Shown one piece after another: positions 1 through 8,911 of a stretch of DNA of 64,000 bases. Origin of the DNA: UBA6059 sp965227155 (GTDB lineage: Bacteria; Bacteroidota; Bacteroidia; Cytophagales; Cyclobacteriaceae); the NCBI GenBank assembly GCA_965227155.1, contig OZ245731.1:4898001-4962000 (forward strand), given 5' to 3'. The notes beneath the pieces are model-generated. The model searched no databases, was not told where the DNA came from, and worked only from the letters and a program-made list of their open reading frames with translations. Within the stretch, counting starts at the first letter, position 1. Every line of letters begins with the position of its first letter. A program made the translations under genes and the position numbers.

Positions 1-269
1 CTGTACCAATTTTTATGTGTAGTAAGGGTGGATGGCTGCTGGTTAACTTCAAACTCTGGGTTTTCATCATCGGAGGATATTCTCTTACTGACTGCACTAA
101 GTGCGGCCTCAACATCGTAATCTTCCGATGCTAATTGCGTATGCCAAATGTCACTTGCCTCCAGGAAAACCTCTGCATTCTCGTTGCTCTCAGCTCGCCA
201 TTTTTCCACTTCACGTTGCTCATCCTGAGTAGCATTACCTGAAAGGTATTTTATTATCAATTCGTTCAT
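1..269 (-). CDS. FecR-family anti-sigma factor, N-terminal part (runs off the window)
   Basis: The reverse strand reads from an ATG at 269 to the window edge with no stop, giving about 89 residues that begin MNELIIKYLSGNATQDEQ. This short acidic helical start (LxxKYLSGxAtxeEqxeVexW) is typical of the cytoplasmic sigma-binding part of Bacteroidota FecR proteins, which hold an ECF sigma factor at the inner membrane and release it when an outer-membrane transducer signals. The transmembrane helix and periplasmic FecR domain would lie outside the window. The gene follows an STN-domain protein and an ECF sigma factor on the same strand, which supports the call. The 115 bases between this start and the STN gene show no convincing terminator, so co-transcription is likely. 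Confidence 0.8.
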   Translation of the reverse strand, partial: MNELIIKYLSGNATQDEQREVEKWRAESNENAEVFLEASDIWHTQLASEDYDVEAALSAVSKRISSDDENPEFEVNQQPSTLTTHKNWY

Positions 270-384
270 TTCTGTTTTGTCCCTTGTCAATTTCGAAACA
301 ATAAAAGGGCTTTCAAACCCCTATTGAATTATTGGAAATATTTTGGTGGTTGATTTATCATTTATTTGGTAAAAATACATTGTT

Positions 385-1818
385 CTAGGGCTCATATTCA
401 AATGGTAAAGATTCTGCAACGCGTTCCCAGGACCAATATCCGTAGGTGGTAACGGCCAGCGGGTCATAAATAAAGCCACGAGCATCTACAGATACAGGGT
501 CAATATTTAGCTTGATGTAGGAGGTTTGCGGTTTAGATGTATTGCCACTCATCAACTGCTGATTGATGATGGCAGATACATTGTTCTTCTCCCTTTGTGC
601 CAACATGGTTGTTTCCTCTACGTATGCCTGGCTTTCATTTTCCTTCGTATATACCACTTGCAAAAAGTCCCTGAAGCTGAGTTTTCTTTCAAAAAAGAAA
701 TCTCCCGCAGCGATCAATTTATCAGGATTTATTTGTGTTCTAATTGCCTGTGTACTCGATACTGGAAGGTTTTGAAGCTTGTACACCCTAAAACCCTCCT
801 TCCTTGTTCTGCCATCGGCCATGGACTTGATGAAATGAGCGAGTGACCCTCTGTAGCTTTTCTCCCTTGCTTTGCGCCAGCGCTTCTTTTCCATATTGTC
901 ATCACTGCTTACCTCTTGAAACTTAGGCTTACCAACAAACCTGGTTTTGCCATTCTGATGCTCAAATAATTCCAATAGGTATTCAATTCTATAGCCCAGC
1001 GCCTGATTCTCAATGATAATGACATCATCGGCAAAAGCCTGAAACAGGTCAGTCTCTTCATCATAACTAAAATCCAGTACCTGAGGGTTCAGGATAAAGC
1101 ACCTTGATGAATTAGGTGAAGATCCCAAAAACTGGGACTCAAATTTATGAAAATGCCTTTCCCATGATTTGTCAAATCGAGCGGTGATTTCTACCTCCTC
1201 GAGTTGGCTGGTTTTGGGCTCCATCTCAATGTTCAACACATAGTCTTTGGTTTCATCGATGGTGATGAACTGCGTGGCGATTTTATAGCCCACATGTGAA
1301 AAGATAACCTCATATGTGCCAAATGGCACTTTTCTAATATTATAAAACCCGTTTTGATCACTAGCGTCCCCAAGCATCGTACGGGAAAGGAAAATATTAA
1401 CGCCTTCAATAAATTCTCGCGTAGTTGAATTTTTGACCACCCCAAATATCCCAACCTGAGGGATAACCGGCTCTTCAGGGTCTTCTTGCCTGGGCACCTT
1501 TAATATGATGATTTGATCCTCAATAATCTTATACTCCAGCTCAGTACCCAGAAATAGTGCTCCAAGAATGTACTTTACGGTTTTCTGGTTTTCACTTAAT
1601 GTAAATAATTGATTTTCTGGAACTATGGCCGCATTATAAGAAAAGGCTATACCGGATTGATCACTTATCTGATCTAGCGCACTATCGAGATTCACTTCCA
1701 CCAGGTGAATATTAATCTCCTGATCCAAATTAAGTTGTGCTATCGCTTTTTGCGGGCTTAAATACCCAAAAAACAATAATGATATTCCTAGAAATAAAAG
1801 CCATGGCCTATGCATCAT
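385..1818 (-). CDS. Exported STN plus carboxypeptidase-regulatory-like domain protein
   Basis: This 477-residue protein has a signal peptide ending near residue 27 (KAIAQ). A secretin/TonB short N-terminal (STN) domain follows at about 36-107 (LDSALDQISDQSGIAFSYN), then a carboxypeptidase D regulatory-like beta-sandwich at about 122-198 (GVVKNSTTREFIEGVNIFL ... FGTYEVIFSHVGY). The C-terminal ~270 residues belong to no family I can name. STN domains normally sit on TonB-dependent transducers and touch the periplasmic FecR domain to start signalling. Here there is no plug or beta-barrel, so the protein would be a signalling adaptor or a surface/periplasmic sensor rather than a transporter. It lies 37 bases downstream of the sigma gene on the same strand and directly upstream of FecR, so the three probably form one operon. 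Domain calls are firm; the role is inferred. Confidence 0.8.
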   Translation of the reverse strand: MMHRPWLLFLGISLLFFGYLSPQKAIAQLNLDQEINIHLVEVNLDSALDQISDQSGIAFSYNAAIVPENQLFTLSENQKTVKYILGALFLGTELEYKIIEDQIIILKVPRQEDPEEPVIPQVGIFGVVKNSTTREFIEGVNIFLSRTMLGDASDQNGFYNIRKVPFGTYEVIFSHVGYKIATQFITIDETKDYVLNIEMEPKTSQLEEVEITARFDKSWERHFHKFESQFLGSSPNSSRCFILNPQVLDFSYDEETDLFQAFADDVIIIENQALGYRIEYLLELFEHQNGKTRFVGKPKFQEVSSDDNMEKKRWRKAREKSYRGSLAHFIKSMADGRTRKEGFRVYKLQNLPVSSTQAIRTQINPDKLIAAGDFFFERKLSFRDFLQVVYTKENESQAYVEETTMLAQREKNNVSAIINQQLMSGNTSKPQTSYIKLNIDPVSVDARGFIYDPLAVTTYGYWSWERVAESLPFEYEP

Positions 1819-1855
1819 GATATATAGACGCTCAGTTTTATGTGATGGTTTTAAT

Positions 1856-2446
1856 TCAGCTTTTCCTCAGGTAAACCTTTAATTTTTCCCGCAATACTTT
1901 CAGTGCTTTGCCCATTTGCACCTCCACAGTCTTTACTGATAAGCCGAGGTGATCTGCAATCTCCTGATATTTTAAGCCTTCAAAACGGGATAATTTAAAG
2001 ATACGGCTACACTGAGGGGGCAGATCATCAATAGCATCCCTGATTTTCTGTTCCAGATTGGGCTCTTCGGAGAAATCCATGTAGCTGGATGTCTCCATAT
2101 AAGTCATTACATAATCACGGTAATTGTCCCGTACTTTCATATGCTTGATGTAATTCAAACAGGTGTTGTGTACTGATCGATAGAGATATGATTTGACCGA
2201 TGAGTCGGGAGCTATAGTATCACATTTTTCCCAAAATTTCACAAAAACCTCCTGTACGATTTCTTCTGCAGCCTCAACTTCATCCAGGTATTTTCTGGCA
2301 TAGCCACATAGCTGCCTGTAATGTTGCCTGAATACAAATTCAAATGCACTTTTATCTTTGTTTCTTAATCTTTGTACAAGCAATTGATCAGAATCTGCCA
2401 CATGTTCTGTTTTATTTGAAATTAAGTTAGGTTTGGTCAGTGTCAT
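1856..2446 (-). CDS. ECF-type RNA polymerase sigma-70 factor
   Basis: This is a 196-residue sigma factor of the FecI-like Bacteroidota ECF type. Region 2 is visible as FVFRQHYRQLCGYARKYL with the acidic EAAEEIVQEVFVKFW that binds core polymerase. Region 4 is DLPPQCSRIFKLSRFEGLKYQ with the helix-turn-helix EIADHLGLSVKTVEVQMGKAL, which reads the -35 element. The start at ATG 2446 is preferred; an in-frame TTG four codons upstream (2458) is possible but weaker. It is the first gene of a probable operon with the STN protein and FecR. Such sets switch on genes for a polymer or siderophore uptake or secretion system; the target genes are not visible here. Confidence 0.88.
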   Translation of the reverse strand: MTLTKPNLISNKTEHVADSDQLLVQRLRNKDKSAFEFVFRQHYRQLCGYARKYLDEVEAAEEIVQEVFVKFWEKCDTIAPDSSVKSYLYRSVHNTCLNYIKHMKVRDNYRDYVMTYMETSSYMDFSEEPNLEQKIRDAIDDLPPQCSRIFKLSRFEGLKYQEIADHLGLSVKTVEVQMGKALKVLREKLKVYLRKS

Positions 2447-2514
2447 ATCCAAAAACAAAAAATGATTTCCCCCATAATGGGTTAAATACTTATAAGACGT
2501 AAACTACTCACACC

Positions 2515-2525
2515 GGGTTAAACCC
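2515..2525. promoter_or_regulatory. Palindrome in the divergent sigma/menE promoter region
   Basis: GGGTTAAACCC is a perfect 11-base palindrome in the 95 bases between the divergent sigma-factor and menE starts, 16 bases before the menE ATG. Its left half plus centre (GGGTTAAA) occurs again at 2479-2486, 36 bases away. It could be an operator for either gene. No regulator is identified, and a chance palindrome of this size is possible. Confidence 0.3.
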
Positions 2526-2541
2526 TTACTTTGGAAAGCTA

Positions 2542-3621
2542 ATGTTATACCTCCGTCACCAAGATTTCAACATTCTGTATCTGGAAGAAAATATCGATCG
2601 CCAGCAGGTTAGCTACCAGCAAAAGGCATTTGAATTGATGGGAAATTGGTTGCGAGGACAGGAGCATTTTGAATTTACCACCTCGGGAAGCACGGGAGTG
2701 CCCAAAAAAATAGTGCATCATCGCAATCAAATGACAGCTTCGGCACGGCAAACACTCCAACAGTTGAAGATTGACAAAGGATCAACAGCAGTGCTATGCA
2801 TCAATCCTGATTTTATCGGTGGGGCTATGGTGCTGGTACGAGCACTTGTGGGGCAGCTAAACCTACTTATGCTGGAGGTTCAATCCAACCCCTTACAAAA
2901 CGTCGATCAGCCATTCCAATTGATAAGCCTCGTGCCGCTACAATTACAACGAATACTTGATGATAATAAACCAGAGGAAATCAAGCTGCTAAAAAATTGT
3001 GACCATATTTTACTAGGAGGTGCGGCCCCTTCACAAACGCTTGAAAACAGGCTACAAGATTGGCCGAATCACGTATGGTCGACTTATGGTATGACTGAAA
3101 CTGTTTCTCATATTGGATTGAGAAAACTGGCTCCAAAGCCTGCAGAAGATGTTTTTACCCTGATTGGAGATACTGAAATTGATTACCATAAGGACGATCA
3201 ATTGACTGTAAAAGGATCAGTAACTAATAATAAATGGGTGAAAACGAATGACCGGGTCGAAATTATCAACAAAAATAAATTCCGAATTCTGGGTCGGGCT
3301 GATCATGTGATCAATACCGGGGGCATTAAAGTGCAGCCTGAGAAAATCGAGTATTTGCTGGAGCCCACTTTAAAAGGACTTGGGATCACCAACTTTTTTA
3401 TTGCAGGGGTAGCCAGCGAGCAATATGGACAGGAAATAGCCTTATTGGTAGAAAGTGAAACTGACTTTGATAAAAATCAATTGAACAATACGTTACGCAA
3501 TACTGGGTCTTTAAATCGATACGAAATACCGAAAAGGATTATAGTTTTACCGGAATTTCAATATACAACCACCGGAAAAATCAAAAAAAAGGAAACACTA
3601 AAATCTGCTTATGACCTTTGA
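2542..3621 (+). CDS. menE: o-Succinylbenzoate-CoA ligase (menaquinone biosynthesis)
   Basis: This 359-residue ANL-superfamily adenylating enzyme would activate o-succinylbenzoate with ATP and CoA, the step before naphthoate ring closure in menaquinone synthesis. Visible motifs are the P-loop-like FEFTTSGSTGVPKKI near residue 45, the adenylation motif STYGMTETVSHIGLR near 180, the hinge region LGRADHVINTGGIKVQPEKIE near 250, and the C-terminal lysine motif TTTGKIKKKETL. The length is short for AMP-binding enzymes in general (450-550 aa) but normal for Bacteroidota MenE. No other men genes are in the window. The stop codon overlaps the start of the next gene by 11 bases, so translation is probably coupled. 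Another acyl-CoA ligase specificity cannot be excluded. Confidence 0.85.
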   Translation: MLYLRHQDFNILYLEENIDRQQVSYQQKAFELMGNWLRGQEHFEFTTSGSTGVPKKIVHHRNQMTASARQTLQQLKIDKGSTAVLCINPDFIGGAMVLVRALVGQLNLLMLEVQSNPLQNVDQPFQLISLVPLQLQRILDDNKPEEIKLLKNCDHILLGGAAPSQTLENRLQDWPNHVWSTYGMTETVSHIGLRKLAPKPAEDVFTLIGDTEIDYHKDDQLTVKGSVTNNKWVKTNDRVEIINKNKFRILGRADHVINTGGIKVQPEKIEYLLEPTLKGLGITNFFIAGVASEQYGQEIALLVESETDFDKNQLNNTLRNTGSLNRYEIPKRIIVLPEFQYTTTGKIKKKETLKSAYDL

Positions 3622-4351
3622 CCAGCTTCAAATCAAATACGACAGCCAAACCCTGCCCGCACCTTATGCCTTTTCTTGTGAGATCAATATCAAATGGCCG
3701 GGTATAGATTTGAAATTAAATTATCTGGGCAGAGAAGACCTTAGCGAAGAGGAAATCTACGAGGAGGGCTTTTCGATGCAGGATGATTTCGAGGGCCATA
3801 TTGACCTGGGCCAAACCTGGGAGGAAACCCTTGTAGATGCTTATGGAAAAACTACTATTCAGCGCAAACCACCAAAAGAGACTCCTCCATTTACAATAGA
3901 ATTAGCTTTTTCGAAAAATGGTGAAACGCTGAAAAAAGGTAAGCCTTCGGAATATGGTATGTGGGAATACTTGGTGCAGGAGCTCATGCAAGCTACTTTT
4001 GAAGGTTGTGAGATTGAAAAGCCTTTCTGGCTACAGGCAACCCGGATACACAACGGTCAATCCTCATCAGTAGAAATCAAGGCCAGCTTTTTGGAGCGAG
4101 AAGCTAGCCTTTCAACCCAAGTGAAGACAACATCAGTATCGTGGGAAAAACTTAGGCAGTATATGAAGATATTCTTTCAGCCCGATTATTTGCCAGAGGA
4201 AGCGGCAAGCAAGGCTCCCAGGGGCAATGGCTACTACATCCAGACCGAACCTGATATCTGGTACCAGATTGGCAAATCAATTGCTAACCCAACGGAGGAT
4301 AGTGATCTGACCGGAAAACTAAAGGGACTAATCGACGAATTGCTGGATTAG
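3611..4351 (+). CDS. Conserved hypothetical protein, translationally coupled to menE
   Basis: I do not recognise this 246-residue protein. It has no signal peptide or membrane segment and is acidic, with many aromatic and Glu/Asp residues, so it should be cytosolic and globular. The ATG at 3611 lies inside the last codons of menE (overlap 3611-3621), which argues for one mRNA and coupled translation. Its stop (TAG 4349-4351) overlaps the stop of convergent coaX (TAA on the other strand at 4348-4350), so the two genes share two bases of their stop codons. A role near menaquinone synthesis is suggested only by position. Confidence 0.75.
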   Translation: MTFDQLQIKYDSQTLPAPYAFSCEINIKWPGIDLKLNYLGREDLSEEEIYEEGFSMQDDFEGHIDLGQTWEETLVDAYGKTTIQRKPPKETPPFTIELAFSKNGETLKKGKPSEYGMWEYLVQELMQATFEGCEIEKPFWLQATRIHNGQSSSVEIKASFLEREASLSTQVKTTSVSWEKLRQYMKIFFQPDYLPEEAASKAPRGNGYYIQTEPDIWYQIGKSIANPTEDSDLTGKLKGLIDELLD

Positions 4352-5112
4352 TTCTCTGCGTAGTAGATTAAAAGTAGGCCCTGCAAAGTCAGCAAAGGCT
4401 GTATCTCATCAAAATAAGGTCTTAATGGGTGTAATATTTTAGAAAGACCTCCAGTCGCAACCACTTTTAGATCCTTACTCATTTCCTCTTTGGTACGTGC
4501 AATCATTTCCTTTACCAGACCCACATAGCCATATAATATGCCAGCACGAATGGCATGAACAGTATCTTTGCCAATGGCAGAATCCGGAAGCGTCAGATCA
4601 ATTTCCGGTAGCTTGGCCGTATTTTGTGTGAGGGCTTTTATGGCAGTTTTTAATCCCGGTGCAATCGACACACCAATAATTTCCTTCTGATCATTGACTG
4701 TAGTAAAGGTGAGGGCCGTTCCGAAATCTACTACCAAACAGCCACATTTGAAAAGATCATAAGCTGCCACAGCATTTGCGACAAGATCCGTACCTATTTC
4801 TTCTTTATTAGCAATTGTCAATTCAATTTTTTCGAGGTGTTCTGCTCTTATTACAAAAACCTCAAGCCCTGTGAGTCGCTGCCAGGCATCCCTTACCGGC
4901 TGAACCAAATCCGGCACTACACTACTTAAAACTACGCCTTCAATCTGGGTACTCAGAATATTATGCTCCAAACAAAGTAACCGCAGCTTTTTCTCATACT
5001 CGGCAGCCGTAAGCACAGGCTGACTAGCAATCCGCCAGGGTTCTTTCCATGTGCTATTTTCAAAAATACCCGTAACAATATCAGAATTGCCTATATCAAC
5101 AGCTACAATCAT
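4348..5112 (-). CDS. coaX: Type III pantothenate kinase
   Basis: This 254-residue ASKHA-fold kinase phosphorylates pantothenate, the first step of coenzyme A synthesis. The phosphate-1 motif is VAVDIGNSDIVTGIF at residues 3-17; phosphate-2 is VVDFGTALTFTTVN near 126. The pantothenate-contacting loop includes GVSIAPGLKTAIKAL and the GxxT-like segment SAIGKDTVHAIRAG. The C-terminal GGLSKIL matches the adenosine motif. Length is normal for CoaX, which is insensitive to CoA feedback and needs a monovalent cation. It starts 10 bases after the MDR gene on the same strand, so the two may be co-transcribed. Confidence 0.93.
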   Translation of the reverse strand: MIVAVDIGNSDIVTGIFENSTWKEPWRIASQPVLTAAEYEKKLRLLCLEHNILSTQIEGVVLSSVVPDLVQPVRDAWQRLTGLEVFVIRAEHLEKIELTIANKEEIGTDLVANAVAAYDLFKCGCLVVDFGTALTFTTVNDQKEIIGVSIAPGLKTAIKALTQNTAKLPEIDLTLPDSAIGKDTVHAIRAGILYGYVGLVKEMIARTKEEMSKDLKVVATGGLSKILHPLRPYFDEIQPLLTLQGLLLIYYAEN

Positions 5113-5121
5113 GTCTTAAAA

Positions 5122-6141
5122 TTAAAGGTTCACAACCACTTTACCGATGGTCTTCCCTGACTGAAAGGTGCTGATAGCATCAGGCAGTTCGTTGAAATTG
5201 AATTGATGTCCTACATGAGGTTTACCGATATCCATCTCCATAAGGGATGATAAAATATTGGCCATCAGCTCATGCTGCTCATAAAGCCATATAAGATTGA
5301 AAGCCATTACAGATTTGTTTTGCTGAATCATCGCCTGAGGATCAATCTTTGGCCTTGTTAAATAATGGTAGAGCATTTTGGGGTAATTCGGCCGCTTGCC
5401 AGGCGATGCATATTGTGCCGCACCGTATACGATCATTCTACCTTCCGGGGCAAGCTGTTCAAAACTGATCTTTTGATATTTTCCACCAATACATTCCAAA
5501 ACCAGATTTAAGGGATGCTGCTCACATATAGCTTGCAATTCATTGGCAAACGAATCATTGCGCATCAATACATAATCATACCCTTCCTGTCGGCAAAAAT
5601 CCTTTTTGTGGTCGCTTCCTATGGAACCAATGGTAGTTGCTTCAAAATACTTCGCAATTCGATTGGCCAAAATACCTACCCCTCCTGCCGCGGAATGTAT
5701 AAGCACCGTCTGCTTTTGCCGAATGGCACCCAGATTGATCAAAGCATAGTAAGCTGTAAGCGCCTGTACTAAAAAAGCCGCTCCTTCCTGAAAACTCCAA
5801 CCGATGGGTAATGGTGTGATATACTGGCTTTCAATATTGAGATGGCTGGAATAGGCACCAAACCGGGTGACACCCATCACGGGCTGTCCCTCTTCGAAGA
5901 AAACTACATTTTTCCCCTTTTTTCTGATAACCCCTGAATATTCAAGACCCGGAATAAAAGAGCCCTTGGGTGTAGCTGAATAAACACCAAACATGGCGAA
6001 GATGTCTGCGAAATTGAGCCCTATGCTTTTAATTTCAATTTGCACCTCACCGGGCCCCGGATCTTCCAACTGCTCTTTTTGTTTTGCTAAGCGATCCATC
6101 GACCCGGCTTTTCGCATTCGATAAACTTCTCTTTCAATCAT
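5122..6141 (-). CDS. Zinc-less medium-chain dehydrogenase/reductase (quinone oxidoreductase / VAT1-like)
   Basis: This 339-residue MDR protein has a GroES-like N-terminal half (GEVQIEIKSIGLNFADIFAMFGVY at about 31-54) and a Rossmann half with the NAD(P)-binding HSAAGGVGILANRIAKYF at about 149-166. It lacks the zinc-ligand cysteines of alcohol dehydrogenases, which places it with quinone oxidoreductases such as Qor, VAT1 and crystallin zeta. Those enzymes reduce quinones or enones with NADPH; the actual substrate cannot be read from sequence. It precedes coaX by 10 bases on the same strand. Confidence 0.85.
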   Translation of the reverse strand: MIEREVYRMRKAGSMDRLAKQKEQLEDPGPGEVQIEIKSIGLNFADIFAMFGVYSATPKGSFIPGLEYSGVIRKKGKNVVFFEEGQPVMGVTRFGAYSSHLNIESQYITPLPIGWSFQEGAAFLVQALTAYYALINLGAIRQKQTVLIHSAAGGVGILANRIAKYFEATTIGSIGSDHKKDFCRQEGYDYVLMRNDSFANELQAICEQHPLNLVLECIGGKYQKISFEQLAPEGRMIVYGAAQYASPGKRPNYPKMLYHYLTRPKIDPQAMIQQNKSVMAFNLIWLYEQHELMANILSSLMEMDIGKPHVGHQFNFNELPDAISTFQSGKTIGKVVVNL

Positions 6142-6658
6142 GTTTGAAAGTTAATGAATTGGGCAATTACTGATAGGCGTGCCATGATTTCATTGGGAGA
6201 TTTTTGGTGAGATGGAATCAGGCTAATATTAATAGAATAATCTGGTTTGAGTATCTCAACGAGCAGAATCAATGGGCATGTTTAAGACCTTTATATCCTT
6301 TTTTTCTTGACAAAAAAAGGATCAAAAAAGTCAAGACTGACGATGATTTCTTCACGGAATCAGCACTTGATGGAGGGAAATAGAAGAAAAGGGTCTCACT
6401 ATTACCTATTTAACCTTCGAATGCATTAACACTTTTACTATGAAAGTTAAGATTTACACATTAAGCTTCTATTTCATCTTCCTCCATCTTCGCACTGCCT
6501 CCTAAAATCATCGTAGGTCGAATCATTCTAAAAAAGACTCTTACTAGTATTATAGCATTGATTTGTCTGGCTATTAAAGTTTTACAGTAATAAACTCTAA
6601 TAGCCATTTTACAGCCTAAATTAAGAAAATTGCACTCAACCCTGTAGACACTTTCACA
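6142..6658. other. 517-base gene-free interval with two inverted repeats
   Basis: No ORF of useful length or coding character is seen on either strand. A 7+7 base inverted repeat at 6305-6336 is listed separately. A second one, GGCTATTA/TAATAGCC at 6569-6576 and 6598-6605 with a 21-base loop, lies 50-90 bases beyond the stop of the minus-strand gene ending at 6659. It could be a weak terminator, but no T-run follows it on that strand. The region must also carry the promoter of the minus-strand MDR/coaX pair; no clear TTTG/TAnnTTTG Bacteroidota promoter stands out. Confidence 0.6.
6305..6336. repeat. Poly-A-flanked inverted repeat TCTTGAC-N18-GTCAAGA
   Basis: Perfect 7-base arms TCTTGAC (6305-6311) and GTCAAGA (6330-6336) flank an 18-base A-rich centre with the form A7-GGATC-A6. 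Similar CTTGAC-poly(A)-GTCAAG strings are, from memory, scattered between genes in many Bacteroidota genomes. Only one copy is in this window, so its dispersed nature cannot be shown here. Confidence 0.45.
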
Positions 6659-8911
6659 TTAGGGCTGGTCTGCCACAACTTCAAAAAGACGCTTGGTGCT
6701 GTAATATTTGCCTTCACTATCAAACCCAAGGAATTCAACCTGAAAATATCCTGTAAGATCACCTGAGAAAAATTCAAAATCAACAGAGGGATCAATTGGT
6801 TGAAAATAAAGGGTTGGGTTTAAAAAAGGTATTCTTTTGTGTTGCTGAGGCTGATTAAAATCGGGGAAATGAGGAAGTCTAGCCTTCGAAAGACCAGCTA
6901 TTACCTGTACCCTCGCTGTGGGTTTCACAGGTACATCTTTATCAGTTGTATGGATGACTATAATGCCATTCTTGGCAATAGACCTGTATTTTCTGACAAT
7001 ATTCTGAGATCGTAGCAGCGTAATACTTTCGATAGATGAAGGATCTAAGCTCAGGATGTAGTCTGCATCTTCAACAGGCATTCCATTTAATACAAAAAGT
7101 GGTGATTGTGATGCATAAGCCTGTTGGTTTGGCATAAATATCCTGATTGTTTGCTGCTCCCCCCTATTTTTCACTTGTACACCATTGACTATTTCTGCAA
7201 ACACTTCATCCATCCTATCAAATGTTACATAGTCAGATAACTGTACAGTGTAATCATCTAAGGTTTCTTGTTTCAAAGGAAATGGAGCTTTGCTTACCTC
7301 CTTTGACCCCTGGCCTGTATAATAATTATACACCTCCTCGATCGTAGTAAGCATTTTGAACGCATCATCATTTGCCAGTGGTTTCACTGGTTTTTGGTTT
7401 GCTTCCGGTTCTGCAACTATTGGCTGCCATTCAATTTCAGCCAACATGCCTTGCTCATCTGAAAAAAGTATGAAATCATCGCCCATGAAATCAAAAACTA
7501 CAAGCTCAAATGTTCCATCAGCTCTGGTTTTTGTTTCGTATATCTCATCATTTCCCAGCAACAGGGCATCAAGTTTTTGATGAGCAAGCGGTTCACCATT
7601 TGATTGCAATGCTCTACCAAAATAGGTTAACAGTCCTTCGGGTTCCCTACCCCACTGGACACTTTCAGTAGACAGAATATTTTCCCAACGGTAAAGCTCA
7701 GGAAGGGAGGCCCTGATCATTTGTAGGTCAATATTACCTTCAGTTATGTGATTCTGCTCAACATTCTCTAAAACATCAAAGTCGGGATGAGAAAGTTGGC
7801 CCTCACCTGCTAATACCATGGCATTGGAACTTACTCTGATTACACCATTCAACTGAGGATGCAAAGCATCATCTATTTGTACCTTTACCTTGGACCTTCT
7901 CGCATAAACCTTATTAGCTAGCTTAAGAAAATCCTTATCAGTTTTCGAATCATTGAATATAAGCCTGGTTAGCACTGGCTCTTCTACATCATTGAAAACT
8001 GTAATTCTGGCAATACCATCGGGCAAAGATTTTCGCGGTAATTCGGTAAGAAAAAAACCTTCATTCAAATTGGCATCCAGGAGGAAATAGGCAAGTCCGT
8101 TAGACTCTACCAATATTCTCAGTGCTTTAGACTGATTGTAGTCTGCATCTGCCTGAAGGTTGATTTTAAAATGGGAAGCTGTAGGCGTTACCATGAGTCG
8201 TACGCCTGCTTCGTTTGCTGTAGGAATCGTAACCAATTCATTTTCAGGCCCTAAAATTCTATACTGTAGTCCGGGTGATGGTTTCAAAACAAAACCGGCA
8301 ATACCTGATTGGTCCGTTTGCATGATAGCCGTTGTATCATTTTGGCTATCCAATAAATAATAGAAAGCATCAGGTCTTGCCTTAATGACACCTTTATTGA
8401 CAAGGCCTGCAGCCAAAACTCCCCCTTCAAATTTGATGTCAATTTCGGCATGGCTACTCGCCTTCATTGGTTTTGCATTTACATAAAGCCATCTGGTTGA
8501 GAGTATTGCCTCAGGTAGCCCTGCCATAGATAGCGTGTATGCCCTTAGCAAGTAAGCCTGAGGTGTCTCATCCTCAGGCAGCACCAGATAGCCTGTACTT
8601 TGGCCATTGACTATCTTGTAGCGCCTTTGTTGAATTTTTGCGCTGGCCTTCCCTGACCAAAGTTCTACATGTAAAACCTTATTGAGACTACCTGGCCTAC
8701 CACTAAACAACTCATTTAGCTGGGCATAGAACCACACGGTATCTGAATGCCGGTAGCGCTCTTTATCAAGTACCAGATTGATCTTATCGTTGGCATTTTC
8801 AGCATAATAGCGTTCCATTTTTTTTGCCACCATTGAAAGTGAAAGAGACTGAGCTCTTACCTGAACTATTGTAATGACACAAAAAATGAATGATAAAAAG
8901 TAAGAATGCAT
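6659..8911 (-). CDS. Exported MG2-like / TonB-plug-like protein
   Basis: This 750-residue protein has a signal peptide (HSYFLSFIFCVITIVQVRAQ, cleavage near 21). At about 40-90 it carries a macroglobulin MG2-like segment (INLVLDKERYRHSDTVWFYAQ), as in Bacteroidota alpha-2-macroglobulin-like proteins. Further beta-sandwich segments follow, including a carboxypeptidase-regulatory-like stretch around 430-490. At about 565-655 there is a TonB-receptor plug-like domain (MDEVFAEIVNGVQV ... PLFVLNGMPVEDADYILSLD). There is no beta-barrel after the plug. This architecture is a known Bacteroidota family of unknown function, perhaps an outer-membrane or periplasmic partner of SusC-type or secretion systems. 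It is monocistronic, divergent from mgsA across 276 bases. Confidence 0.75.
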   Translation of the reverse strand: MHSYFLSFIFCVITIVQVRAQSLSLSMVAKKMERYYAENANDKINLVLDKERYRHSDTVWFYAQLNELFSGRPGSLNKVLHVELWSGKASAKIQQRRYKIVNGQSTGYLVLPEDETPQAYLLRAYTLSMAGLPEAILSTRWLYVNAKPMKASSHAEIDIKFEGGVLAAGLVNKGVIKARPDAFYYLLDSQNDTTAIMQTDQSGIAGFVLKPSPGLQYRILGPENELVTIPTANEAGVRLMVTPTASHFKINLQADADYNQSKALRILVESNGLAYFLLDANLNEGFFLTELPRKSLPDGIARITVFNDVEEPVLTRLIFNDSKTDKDFLKLANKVYARRSKVKVQIDDALHPQLNGVIRVSSNAMVLAGEGQLSHPDFDVLENVEQNHITEGNIDLQMIRASLPELYRWENILSTESVQWGREPEGLLTYFGRALQSNGEPLAHQKLDALLLGNDEIYETKTRADGTFELVVFDFMGDDFILFSDEQGMLAEIEWQPIVAEPEANQKPVKPLANDDAFKMLTTIEEVYNYYTGQGSKEVSKAPFPLKQETLDDYTVQLSDYVTFDRMDEVFAEIVNGVQVKNRGEQQTIRIFMPNQQAYASQSPLFVLNGMPVEDADYILSLDPSSIESITLLRSQNIVRKYRSIAKNGIIVIHTTDKDVPVKPTARVQVIAGLSKARLPHFPDFNQPQQHKRIPFLNPTLYFQPIDPSVDFEFFSGDLTGYFQVEFLGFDSEGKYYSTKRLFEVVADQP

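Noticed and set aside
5515..5772. 85-aa open frame opposite the MDR gene
   Set aside because: Antisense shadow of the Rossmann domain coding sequence.
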